Shown here in pieces: positions 25,432-33,730 of a stretch of DNA of 64,000 nucleotides (the first letter of the stretch is position 1; each line of letters begins with the position of its first letter). The notes beneath the pieces were generated by a model. The model did not search any database. It saw only the letters and a program-made list of their open reading frames with translations, and was not told where the DNA came from. Location of the stretch: contig PBLA01000029.1 of the NCBI GenBank assembly GCA_002722245.1, forward strand, positions 22,049 to 86,048, written 5' to 3'. The DNA is from Flavobacteriales bacterium (lineage in GTDB: Bacteria; Bacteroidota; Bacteroidia; Flavobacteriales_C; GCA-002722245). The translations under genes and the position numbers were made by a program.

Positions 25432-26435
25432 GGTTTGTACGATTCGTTTTCTGTAAAAATGAGTTGATCGATAGTTGCCTCCGATCGAATACCTGATTCT
25501 TTATTTGCTAGAAAAAATACGGTGACACCAATTAGTTTCGAAGGCTCGGGTAAACCATTTCCATTAGTTTCTGCTAAATCACCATCGGCATTGTATTTTA
25601 AATCACCATATTTAAAACTAACTAAATTCCATTTGTCATTTTCGTACCAATATTCATAAATAAATTGATCTTCTGATGATGCGGTGTACACTCCATCACC
25701 ATTATCGTCTTCATCAAACCATAATTGCAAGAAGCAATTATTTGGTCCGGTATTACTAATAAATTTTGCTCCAATATTGAAGTAAAGGTTGTTTGCATTT
25801 GCGGGTAATCCAAATCCATTCTCAGGAGTATTTATTTTTAAGTAGCCAATGGCCCAATCCCATGGAACAGAACCATCCCATGAATAAAAACAGCTTCCTT
25901 TTGCAGCATCATCAGTATTACATATTATCGATGCGCTTACTCCTGCTTGATTAAAATAATCCCAGGAATCGGAGCTGCCATTTTCAAAATCAGTAACAAT
26001 AATCCCTTGATCTTTTTTTAGTCCTGTAATATGTATTGAATCCATTATGAGTGGTGCGTCTTCTTCGTCTGGAAAAGAGATTTTAATATAGGTTTTCTCT
26101 AGTCCAAAAGATGGAAATGTATTTGCTCCACCTTTCCAAAGGGCATTGTCTTTTGAAATGATTCGATCATTACCTGTAAAAGTTCTTTTTGCCCCCGACG
26201 TTGCTCCTGTTATTTCTATTTCCCATCGCGTTCTTTTGGAAATTTCTACATTAAATGCAATATTTTCTCCGGATGTAAAATTAACTTTATCCCCGAGTTC
26301 TAGTGGTGAGAGGATACTAAAAGGCCCGTATAAATCATTTAAACTGGGTCCTTGAAAATTATCTGAATCATCTTTCCGACATGAATGGAAAAATAAGCAA
26401 ATGATAAAAATAATATAGATGAACGTTCTTTTCAT
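25428..26435 (-). CDS. Surface lipoprotein with Ig-like and jelly-roll domains, probable glycan-binding protein
   Basis: A 335-residue lipoprotein whose lipobox FFHSC is followed at once by RKDDSD, which resembles the Lys-acidic lipoprotein export signal that sends Bacteroidota lipoproteins to the cell surface. Residues ~35-135 look like an Ig/IPT fold (IAFNVEISKRTRWEIEITG...TYIKISFPDEEDAPLIMDSIHITG). Residues ~145-330 form a jelly-roll (VTDFENGSSDSWDYFNQAG...WDGSVPWDWAIGYLKIN...CFLQLWFDED). This layout recalls SusE/SGBP-type glycan-binding proteins, but no SusD is present. It overlaps the next gene by 4 bp and follows the barrel gene by 1 bp. Confidence 0.75.
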   Translation of the reverse strand: MKRTFIYIIFIICLFFHSCRKDDSDNFQGPSLNDLYGPFSILSPLELGDKVNFTSGENIAFNVEISKRTRWEIEITGATSGAKRTFTGNDRIISKDNALWKGGANTFPSFGLEKTYIKISFPDEEDAPLIMDSIHITGLKKDQGIIVTDFENGSSDSWDYFNQAGVSASIICNTDDAAKGSCFYSWDGSVPWDWAIGYLKINTPENGFGLPANANNLYFNIGAKFISNTGPNNCFLQLWFDEDDNGDGVYTASSEDQFIYEYWYENDKWNLVSFKYGDLKYNADGDLAETNGNGLPEPSKLIGVTVFFLANKESGIRSEATIDQLIFTENESYKP

Positions 26436-26436
26436 A

Positions 26437-28152
26437 TTAAAACATTAAGCTGAATAAAATGATAAATTCTGAGATGCCGTAATTAACATTCTGATCAACA
26501 TTATCGGTTATGGTGAAATTTTGATATTGTAATGATAGCGCGTTGCCTTGTCCAAAGTCATATTGGAGTCCGCACGCCAAAATTTGTTCTGTAAAATTGA
26601 TTGTTAAAGGCTCAAAATCAATGATTTCATTGTAAGAGTTTCTAACTTCCTTTTGCTCGTTTCCTTGAGCATTCCAAAGTTTTCCTCCAAAAAGAATATT
26701 TAAATTTTTGACAAACTCATAACTTAATCCAACATCAATAAAGTTACTGGTCAGATTAATTTGTTCAAAATCTTGCCCTCCTCGAAGAGTGATTTCATTT
26801 CGAAAACCAATATTTAATAGAAGTGCCTGCTTGTGTTTTATCCATTCATTTATGGCAATATCAGTACCTAGTTTTGTGAGTAAAAATGACTTTTTACGAG
26901 TTGTTCCACTTCCCGCTGATTCCTGAAGAGCATAAATTTCAATGTAACTGTTTTTAATAGTTCCTGAGTCCAGATTATGGCACTTCAGATAAGCTCCTTT
27001 TCGATTTGGGGTTGCATTGCCGTAGGGATTGGAATTGTTGTAAACTACATTATATGCCATGAGCGATTCTGAGATTTTTCTCGAATTGCTTGTGTTTCCA
27101 TTAATAATGTCAGTAGTAGTAACCGTTCTTCCTATATAGTTATTGGTGAATTGTTGATAGGGTACTGGCGATTTATCGAAATTGACTCTTTTTGTTTGGG
27201 CACCTGGAGCACTGAAATCTTTCCCAACATCCTTAAATCCTACGTTGAATTTTATGGATTGGCTATTCAGGTTAATAGATGATGATATATCGTAAAACCA
27301 TTCATCTGAGTTTAAAGGCGTTGTTAGATCACTAAAGTGTTTAAAGTGGCTATTAGAAAAACCACTTTCACCTTCTATCTTCATCGTTGCGAAGTTGTTA
27401 TTGTACATCTGCCAATGAAAATTTGTACTGCTTACATTATTCCATAAAAAAGAACTATCGGTGGCCGAAGTTTGAGTAAGATCAAAAAGATGGACACTGT
27501 TAAACGCAAAAGCTATATTTTTATTTTTCACAAAATTGATGCTTCCTCCTCCAAAAAGACGTTCTGGATCGCCGCTTTCTCCTGTAGGACGTTGACGGGT
27601 TAAATGCCCTTTAAATTCTATTTTGTCAATATGATTAGAAGGAAGGAGATTAAACCCCACTTTTGCGCCTTGCATTCTCCATTGATTATTGTTGTAGAAA
27701 AGATCATAATGAACAATATTTCTCCTCAAACTAAATAACCCTGATTCATTTAAAAACCCTTCTTCAGAATGATTGAATAGCGTGTAAGGAGTCATTTTTA
27801 AATCAATGTCTCCAATTTCATAACGAACCACATTCGCTGCAACTCCCTTGAGAGTTAATTGTCGAACATCAAAGTTTACCCCTCCTCCCCAAAATCCACC
27901 AAGTTCATTTCGTATTCTAAAAATACCAATGACTTCAGTTTGTTTATTTGGAAAAGCACTTATGCCAAGATCTAATAAATTGTGCCCATAATTACTTTTT
28001 TTAGCTGTAATGGAATCAACATCATTACTAATGTTTAATTGATTAGCAAAAAGGTAGGAGCGTGCACTTCCATTAATTTGAAATTTCTCATTTTGAGCAT
28101 CAACGTGAAGCGCAAAAACAATAAGTGATATGGTAATTAGTGTTAATTTCAT
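26437..28152 (-). CDS. Outer-membrane beta-barrel protein, unclassified (barrel 2 of the glucan locus)
   Basis: A 571-residue protein with a signal peptide (KLTLITISLIVFALHVDAQ) and alternating hydrophobic/polar strands throughout. It ends in ISEFIILFSLMF, whose terminal Phe fits the outer-membrane assembly signal. Strand-turn examples are VDIGLSYEFVKNLNILFGGKLW and CGLQYDFGQGNALSLQYQNF. It has neither the SusC/TonB plug (no CarboxypepD_reg-like domain, no TonB box) nor a porin family I recognise. Its start overlaps the stop of the other barrel gene (shared A of TAATG). In this operon it may form a diffusion channel for gluco-oligosaccharides or an envelope scaffold for the hydrolases. Confidence 0.75.
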   Translation of the reverse strand: MKLTLITISLIVFALHVDAQNEKFQINGSARSYLFANQLNISNDVDSITAKKSNYGHNLLDLGISAFPNKQTEVIGIFRIRNELGGFWGGGVNFDVRQLTLKGVAANVVRYEIGDIDLKMTPYTLFNHSEEGFLNESGLFSLRRNIVHYDLFYNNNQWRMQGAKVGFNLLPSNHIDKIEFKGHLTRQRPTGESGDPERLFGGGSINFVKNKNIAFAFNSVHLFDLTQTSATDSSFLWNNVSSTNFHWQMYNNNFATMKIEGESGFSNSHFKHFSDLTTPLNSDEWFYDISSSINLNSQSIKFNVGFKDVGKDFSAPGAQTKRVNFDKSPVPYQQFTNNYIGRTVTTTDIINGNTSNSRKISESLMAYNVVYNNSNPYGNATPNRKGAYLKCHNLDSGTIKNSYIEIYALQESAGSGTTRKKSFLLTKLGTDIAINEWIKHKQALLLNIGFRNEITLRGGQDFEQINLTSNFIDVGLSYEFVKNLNILFGGKLWNAQGNEQKEVRNSYNEIIDFEPLTINFTEQILACGLQYDFGQGNALSLQYQNFTITDNVDQNVNYGISEFIILFSLMF

Positions 28153-30032
28153 TAGAAAACTACTTTTAATTCTAAGGTGGATTCATGTCCACTAAACTTA
28201 TCAAGTGGGAAACTGGTGTCCTCAAATTTGAAGTACCTGTGTCTAAAATATAGGCCTGTATTTTTTGCCAGAATGAAATCAAACCCTACACCAATACCAA
28301 TTCCTTCTTGATTAATGGGTCTACCAGTTTCTATATTGAGTTGTGTATCGTAATTACCAATTATACGCTCCACACCTACGTATTGCGAAATCATTAAGTT
28401 TTTAAAAAGTTGGTAATAGTTTTCAAGTTGATGATTATACACTCTTAATAAAGCCGATTCGTTGAGCACAGTAAAACCAGCTAATTGATCTTGAACAGAA
28501 TTGTATGAACCCAAGTAGAAAATATACCCAGGGCGATTTAAGAAAGTGAATTTATATTTTAATTGTGTTTCCATCGTGTTGAAACATTTTTTAAAATCAA
28601 GATTCCCATTACTGTTGGTTTGTGTTAAGTTGATTGTTTCAAATACAGAGCGATAAATCACAGATTTTTTATTGTAAGGACCTACATTTGAAGGGAAGGA
28701 CCATCTCCAAAATCGGGACATGGTTAAGCCATTGAGATGCGTGTAGCTAATTTGGTTTCCAATTTGTTGAAGTTCTCTTGCAATACTATTCCCAAACGTG
28801 ATTGATAATGATTTTAAATTAAAATAGGCACTGATGTCAATACCCTGACGATTATTGGCCAATTGACCCATTGGGACAATACCACTTCCAGTTTGTTGAA
28901 GTACCCCATTTGATCCAATATTTTGTTGGTCAATTGAAGCGGCGGATTGTGCTTGGTTCATACTGGTATTAATGAAAATAGAATTGTTGTTCACTACTTT
29001 ATGACTAATTCTGTAGGCATGAATTTGTAAAGGAATCAAATAGAGAGAAGGATCTAAATTAAAGTGCAGAGAAATGAGCTCTCCATACCCTAAGCTATCC
29101 TGATTAAATTCATCACTGTATTTACCAAGACCAGTTTCGCTCAATATCTCAAACTTTTTTGTTTTGTAATTGATTCCTGATGTTACAATAAAATTGGTAA
29201 TTGGATTTCGCGCAAGGGTGTCGCTGTAAGTGATTCTACTATAATTATTTATGCTTGAAGTTAGTCGTCTGATTTTTTTTTTCAATGCTCCTCCAAATAC
29301 ATAGTTTGGAACAATGTTTTGATACAGATTAATGTTGTTTAAATTATTTGTAGTTAGAAAACTTGCTCCAGTATTTTGAGCCCTTCCATAAATGAGGTTT
29401 AATGATGTTTCTCGCGGTAATTCTGCATCCAGGATAATACCTTGAATCGCTTGGTTTGCCCATCTGGAATCCTGATTAATTGCACCATTCTTGTAGTAGT
29501 TTAAATAGCGATCTTCCACCTTTCTGGTTTGCGGATCCCAAGGATTTCGCTCAAACACACTGAATCTATTATAACCATAAAATGATCCAAAGGTTAAGGG
29601 GCTTATTTCGTGCCAGAAGATCCCACCAGTCCTTATATTAACAGCTGTTTTTTTGGTGCTAAAACTTCCATATAAATTTATCCCAAGTTGCAAGCTTCTG
29701 TAATAGTCAAAATTACCGTTGTTCTGGTTCCATACAATCAAGTCTGTTCCAAATGAGAGTTTATTATTTGGACGACCACTAATATTTAATGTGAGTTCAG
29801 GAAGTTGAGAAGCATCTCCTGTAAGAATTGATCGGCCATCAATTGTTTGTTCAATACCATTTTCTGTTCCAATAACATATGGTGCATTAAAAAGACGGTG
29901 TTGCGCGTAAAATCGATAATTTCCGCTCACATTAAAATTTTGAAGAGGTGCAGGTTTTACATTTTTTTTCTCTTGACTCATCAACGATGAAGCAAAAAGT
30001 ATAAATGTTATAAACCAAATACCTTTCATCAT
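28152..30032 (-). CDS. Outer-membrane beta-barrel protein, unclassified (barrel 1 of the glucan locus)
   Basis: A ~626-residue protein. I place the start at the ATG that overlaps the symporter stop (TAATG, 30032); the longer frame adds residues with no signal-peptide character. The signal peptide is KGIWFITFILFASSLMSQ. The rest is strand-rich, with FNVSGNYRFYAQHRLF near the N-terminus of the mature protein, many Tyr/Phe/Asn-rich strands and a C-terminal STLELKVVF ending in Phe. No TonB box or plug domain is visible. It resembles the neighbouring barrel in overall build (N-terminal sandwich-like strand with x-x-G-x-Y/R, similar length), so the two may be a paralogous pair. Confidence 0.75.
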   Translation of the reverse strand: MMKGIWFITFILFASSLMSQEKKNVKPAPLQNFNVSGNYRFYAQHRLFNAPYVIGTENGIEQTIDGRSILTGDASQLPELTLNISGRPNNKLSFGTDLIVWNQNNGNFDYYRSLQLGINLYGSFSTKKTAVNIRTGGIFWHEISPLTFGSFYGYNRFSVFERNPWDPQTRKVEDRYLNYYKNGAINQDSRWANQAIQGIILDAELPRETSLNLIYGRAQNTGASFLTTNNLNNINLYQNIVPNYVFGGALKKKIRRLTSSINNYSRITYSDTLARNPITNFIVTSGINYKTKKFEILSETGLGKYSDEFNQDSLGYGELISLHFNLDPSLYLIPLQIHAYRISHKVVNNNSIFINTSMNQAQSAASIDQQNIGSNGVLQQTGSGIVPMGQLANNRQGIDISAYFNLKSLSITFGNSIARELQQIGNQISYTHLNGLTMSRFWRWSFPSNVGPYNKKSVIYRSVFETINLTQTNSNGNLDFKKCFNTMETQLKYKFTFLNRPGYIFYLGSYNSVQDQLAGFTVLNESALLRVYNHQLENYYQLFKNLMISQYVGVERIIGNYDTQLNIETGRPINQEGIGIGVGFDFILAKNTGLYFRHRYFKFEDTSFPLDKFSGHESTLELKVVF

Positions 30033-31678
30033 TACCAAAGGGTTGTATAAATTAAAATGAGGAGGAGTACTACAATCCAAGCAGAGATGTTAAACGCCTT
30101 TTGTGTTTTAAAAAGGTTCTCAGTTAGAATAATGCCTTTCTCATCACGGTTATTATTGTTGTGCATGTAAGAGAAAACAAACATGATTAAAACAGTTAAC
30201 ATAAATGTTAGTCCCATTTGATGCATGAATGGTAAATCAGGGAATATCCATAAATCACTCCAGCCTTTAGGGGCCACTTTAAAAAATAATGCGATTGGAA
30301 TAGAGGAGAGCGCTCCTATTATTGCTGATTTGGCGCTTGTTTTATTCCAAAACAAACCAAGCATAAAAATCGCAAGAATCCCAGGGCTAAACAATCCTGT
30401 CCATTCTTGGATAAACTGGAATGCCTGATCAATACTGCCTAAAACGGGAGCCACAAAAATCGCTATGACTATGGCAATCATTCCAGAGATTCTTCCCACA
30501 AAAATTAAACGTTTTTCTGAAGCATTTTTATCAATTAGCGGCTTGTAAACGTCCAAGGTAAAAATAGTTGATGTACTATTTAGCATGGAGGCAAGGGAAG
30601 AAACAATTGCCGCTGATAGGGCGGCAAGAATAAGGCCCTTAAGTCCTGTGGGTATAAATTGTGAGATAAGCCATGGATATGCCTTGTCATTCATAATCAC
30701 ACCCTCTTCACTTGTAAAAGATGCTGCCACACCAGGATCTTCTTTAAACAGAACAAAAGCTACAATTCCAGGAATGATGACAATTAATGGAATAATCATT
30801 TTAATTAATGCGGCAAAGGCAATTCCTTTTTGTGATTCCTGAAGACTTTTTGCGGCAAGGGTTCTCTGAATAATGTATTGATTGAACCCCCAGTAGTATA
30901 AATTGGCAATCCACATTCCCCCTGCCAGCACAGCGATGCCTGGTAAATCAATGTATCCTTTGTCTCCTTTTTCCAAAATCATATTGAATTTTTTGGGAGC
31001 TTTCTCAAACATATACTGGAAACCATCAAGTACACTCCCGGAAGGAGTTAATTCACTTAGGGCAATAAATGTGGTTATCCCTCCGCCAATAATCAATAGA
31101 ATTACTTGAATAACATCTGTCCACGCTACTGAAGATAAACCACCCCAAATGGAATAAGCTGCTGAAAACAATCCCAAAATTATGACACAATTAAGAACCA
31201 ATGAGCCATCACCAGAACCAATTATCGTATCTAATGCGGTTCCTCCTAAATAAAGAACAGAGGTTAAATTCACAAAGACAAAAAGAAAAATCCAAAAGAA
31301 AGCCAAAACGGTTTTTACTTTTGAGTTAAATCTTTTTTCCAAGAATTCAGGAATGGTGTGGATGTTTTTTTTGATAAAAATGGGTAAGAAGTATTTACCT
31401 ACAAGAATTAATGTAAGTGCGGCCATGAATTCATATGAGGCGATAGCTAAACCAATGGCAAATCCGGAACCTGACATACCAATGAATTGTTCGGCAGAAA
31501 TATTTGCAGCAATTAAAGAGGCGCCAATTGCCCACCAAGGAAGTGATTTTCCTGCAAGGAAATAATCTTTCGAGTTTTTTGACTCTCCAGATGTTGATTT
31601 CGACTTGTAAAAGCCTACGCACAAAATTATGATTGCATAAACTATAAGTATAACAATGTCAACTTGAGTAAAATTCAC
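30032..31678 (-). CDS. Sodium:solute symporter (SSS/SGLT family), probable Na+/sugar importer
   Basis: A 548-residue inner-membrane protein with about 14 membrane helices. It starts with VDIVILIVYAIIILCVGFYKSK, then DYFLAGKSLPWWAIGASLIAANIS and EFMAALTLILVGKYFLPIF, the standard SGLT-type beginning; PEFLEKRF and the later WGFNQYIIQRTLAAKS are also SSS signatures. In vSGLT-like proteins these helices bind galactose/glucose with Na+. It is the first gene of the beta-glucan operon and overlaps the next gene by one base, so it is most likely the importer of released glucose or short oligomers, driven by the Na+ gradient that the nqr operon in this window could supply. The substrate is inferred from context. 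Confidence 0.93.
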   Translation of the reverse strand: MNFTQVDIVILIVYAIIILCVGFYKSKSTSGESKNSKDYFLAGKSLPWWAIGASLIAANISAEQFIGMSGSGFAIGLAIASYEFMAALTLILVGKYFLPIFIKKNIHTIPEFLEKRFNSKVKTVLAFFWIFLFVFVNLTSVLYLGGTALDTIIGSGDGSLVLNCVIILGLFSAAYSIWGGLSSVAWTDVIQVILLIIGGGITTFIALSELTPSGSVLDGFQYMFEKAPKKFNMILEKGDKGYIDLPGIAVLAGGMWIANLYYWGFNQYIIQRTLAAKSLQESQKGIAFAALIKMIIPLIVIIPGIVAFVLFKEDPGVAASFTSEEGVIMNDKAYPWLISQFIPTGLKGLILAALSAAIVSSLASMLNSTSTIFTLDVYKPLIDKNASEKRLIFVGRISGMIAIVIAIFVAPVLGSIDQAFQFIQEWTGLFSPGILAIFMLGLFWNKTSAKSAIIGALSSIPIALFFKVAPKGWSDLWIFPDLPFMHQMGLTFMLTVLIMFVFSYMHNNNNRDEKGIILTENLFKTQKAFNISAWIVVLLLILIYTTLW

Positions 31679-31893
31679 AAGAGAATGATTTTCGAAAACA
31701 AAACAATTAGTTCGTTTACTGAAAAAAAAAAAATAGGTTTCTGTTGTGTTTCCTTCTCGAAACCTTTTATCACCTAGCTCGTATTTCTTTCAAACAAAAG
31801 GATTTTAAGCCTTCATTTTATAAACCCCTTTTCAAAGTGTTCTAATTCATGCGCCTACATGAAGAACGTTTGGAAAACAAAACTCTAAATCTC

Positions 31894-32517
31894 ATGAAAA
31901 ATTTTACGCTTGTTTTATTTAGTTTACTCTTTTCGTCTGTTGCCTTTGGCCAACTTATTATCACTGTTTCTTTTTGTGAAGAATCGCCCTCCGCTGTTCG
32001 TTTGACCGGTCCTTGGTGGGGTTGGAATCCAGATGGAGGACCAGTTGCCGCTGATAATGGAGATGGAACGTGGACTTTTACGTTTGATCCAGTGCCAGAG
32101 GATAATATGGAGTATAAGATAATAGCAGATGGAGTATGGGAGGATCTAACAGATGAGCCATGTATTTTAAATCAAGGAGGATATTTTAATAGATTTTGGT
32201 ATACAACAGACTCTCTAGTAAACGATATTACCTTCGGTCAATGTGCTGCATGTACTACTACGAATTTATCAAGTGCAAGTAAAATAGAAAATAAATTTGA
32301 ACTGTTTCCAAATCCAGCTTCTGAAACACTAAATATCATTACTTCTGGTGATTTTCAACGACTTAATATTGTTAACATTTATGGAAGTGTGGTGAAAGAT
32401 GTTCGATTATCTTCTACAAATAGTGTAATTAATCTGGAGGATTTGTCTTCAGGTATTTATTTTGTAAATGCATTTTCTGGAGAAAATAAGATTACTCAGC
32501 AAATTACAATTAAATAA
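31894..32517 (+). CDS. Small T9SS-exported protein with E-set/CBM-like domain
   Basis: A ~207-residue secreted protein. The ATG at 31894 is preferred because the signal peptide KNFTLVLFSLLFSSVAFGQ follows at once; the longer frame adds a charged stretch. The single ~85-residue domain (VRLTGPWWGWNPDGGP, DNGDGTWTFTFDPVP, MEYKIIADGVWEDL) looks like the E-set/starch-binding-like repeats attached to secreted glucanases in marine Bacteroidota. A type A T9SS tail follows (FELFPNPASETLNI...LEDLSSGIYFVNAF...KITQQITIK). It is divergent from the symporter that heads the beta-glucan operon, which supports a glucan-binding role. It has no catalytic residues and ends in a strong terminator. Confidence 0.82.
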   Translation: MKNFTLVLFSLLFSSVAFGQLIITVSFCEESPSAVRLTGPWWGWNPDGGPVAADNGDGTWTFTFDPVPEDNMEYKIIADGVWEDLTDEPCILNQGGYFNRFWYTTDSLVNDITFGQCAACTTTNLSSASKIENKFELFPNPASETLNIITSGDFQRLNIVNIYGSVVKDVRLSSTNSVINLEDLSSGIYFVNAFSGENKITQQITIK

Positions 32518-32543
32518 TAATTACCAGTACAATGTATATCGAG

Positions 32544-32568
32544 CCAGCACGCTAGTGCTGGTTTTTTT
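32544..32568 (+). terminator. Rho-independent terminator after the small T9SS protein
   Basis: Stem CCAGCAC / GTGCTGG with a GCTA loop and a seven-T tail, 27 bp after the stop codon. Confidence 0.9.
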
Positions 32569-32663
32569 GTTGGGTTACGTAGAATGTGAAAAACTTGATG
32601 AGTTGACACTTTCTTTAATGAATATTGTTAATTATGTTCGTGTTTCATTATTAGAATAAGAGT

Positions 32664-33629
32664 ATGCAAATGCCATTAGTGGATTCGATACCATCATTAG
32701 ACTTAAGTGATTTTTTGGGATCGAATATTGAGAAAAAGACACAATTTGTTCATGACTTAGGAAAAGCATTTGAGTCAATCGGATTTGTGGCCATATCAAA
32801 TCATGGATATCATTCTGATCGTCAAGAGGCATTGTATCACTCTATTCGTACATTTTATGAATTACCAGAACATGTAAAAGAAAAGTATGATGGAAGTCAT
32901 ACTGCTGGACAACGAGGATATACAGGAAAGGGTAAAGAACATGCCGCAGGAAGAAATGTTGGCGACTTAAAAGAGTTTTACCATATTGGTAAAGCCATTG
33001 AAGGGAGCGATTCCTCTCATTATCAAAAGAATATTTTTCCAGATGAAGTTCCTGCCTTTAAAATTGAAACATTGAATGCCTATCAAACCTTGGAGTCTAT
33101 TGGCAAGCAAATGCTAGCAGCAATAGCGCTTTACTTAGGTTTAGAAGAAAACCATTTTGAAAGTAGAGTGAATCGAGGGATAAGCATTTTAAGACCACTT
33201 CATTATTTTCCTATTGAGCATGCTGATCAAATTCCTGCAGATGCCGTTCGAGCCGCAGAACATGGTGATATTAACTTAATTACGTTACTCATGGGAGCAA
33301 GTGCAGAGGGGCTTCAAGTAAAAAGAAGGGATGGTCAATGGATTCCCATTACTGCAGTAAAAGATTGTTTAGTGGTGAATGTTGGTGATATGCTTCAGCG
33401 CTATACAAATGGGAGATTAAAATCTACCATTCATCGTGTAGTTAATCCTCCAAAGGAAAAAATGACATTTTCACGATATTCCGTGCCTTTTTTTATGCAT
33501 GCAAATCCTGATATGGATCTTAGTTGCTTAACAACGTGTATTACGGATGAATGCCCCAAACAATTTGATGATATTACTGCTGAGCAATTTTTAGTACAGC
33601 GCTTAAAAGAAATTGGATTGATTAAATAA
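32664..33629 (+). CDS. 2-oxoglutarate/Fe(II)-dependent oxygenase, isopenicillin N synthase-like family
   Basis: A 321-residue enzyme of the DIOX_N/2OG-FeII_Oxy type. The N-terminal half has IPSLDLSDFLGS, GFVAISNHGY and GQRGYTGKGKEHAAG. The double-stranded beta-helix core supplies the metal ligands H-x-D (EHGDINLITLL) and the distal His (STIHRVV), with the 2OG-binding Arg in FSRYSVPFF. It is cytosolic and transcribed alone. Members of this family act on small molecules or amino-acid derivatives, and the substrate cannot be deduced. ATG codons at 32664 and 32670 are both possible starts. Confidence 0.93.
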   Translation: MQMPLVDSIPSLDLSDFLGSNIEKKTQFVHDLGKAFESIGFVAISNHGYHSDRQEALYHSIRTFYELPEHVKEKYDGSHTAGQRGYTGKGKEHAAGRNVGDLKEFYHIGKAIEGSDSSHYQKNIFPDEVPAFKIETLNAYQTLESIGKQMLAAIALYLGLEENHFESRVNRGISILRPLHYFPIEHADQIPADAVRAAEHGDINLITLLMGASAEGLQVKRRDGQWIPITAVKDCLVVNVGDMLQRYTNGRLKSTIHRVVNPPKEKMTFSRYSVPFFMHANPDMDLSCLTTCITDECPKQFDDITAEQFLVQRLKEIGLIK

Positions 33630-33730
33630 CGGATACTTTGAGGGTAAACGTCCCTAAAGTCCTTTAGTGATTAAGGAACAATTTTGATCATTCGACGTAG
33701 CAGTTTTATTGAATGAAAAGTTAAGGTTAA

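Noticed and set aside
26437..30032. SusC/SusD-like pair
   Set aside because: Neither protein has a SusC plug/carboxypeptidase-regulatory domain or a SusD TPR/lipoprotein pattern; both are signal-peptide beta-barrel-like proteins.
32468..32659. 63-codon plus-strand frame after the small T9SS gene
   Set aside because: It runs through the strong terminator hairpin at 32544-32568 and overlaps the T9SS tail in another frame.
33640..33690. Small hairpins between the oxygenase and the ABCG-like gene
   Set aside because: Short, bulged stems without a T-run; not convincing as a terminator or riboswitch.
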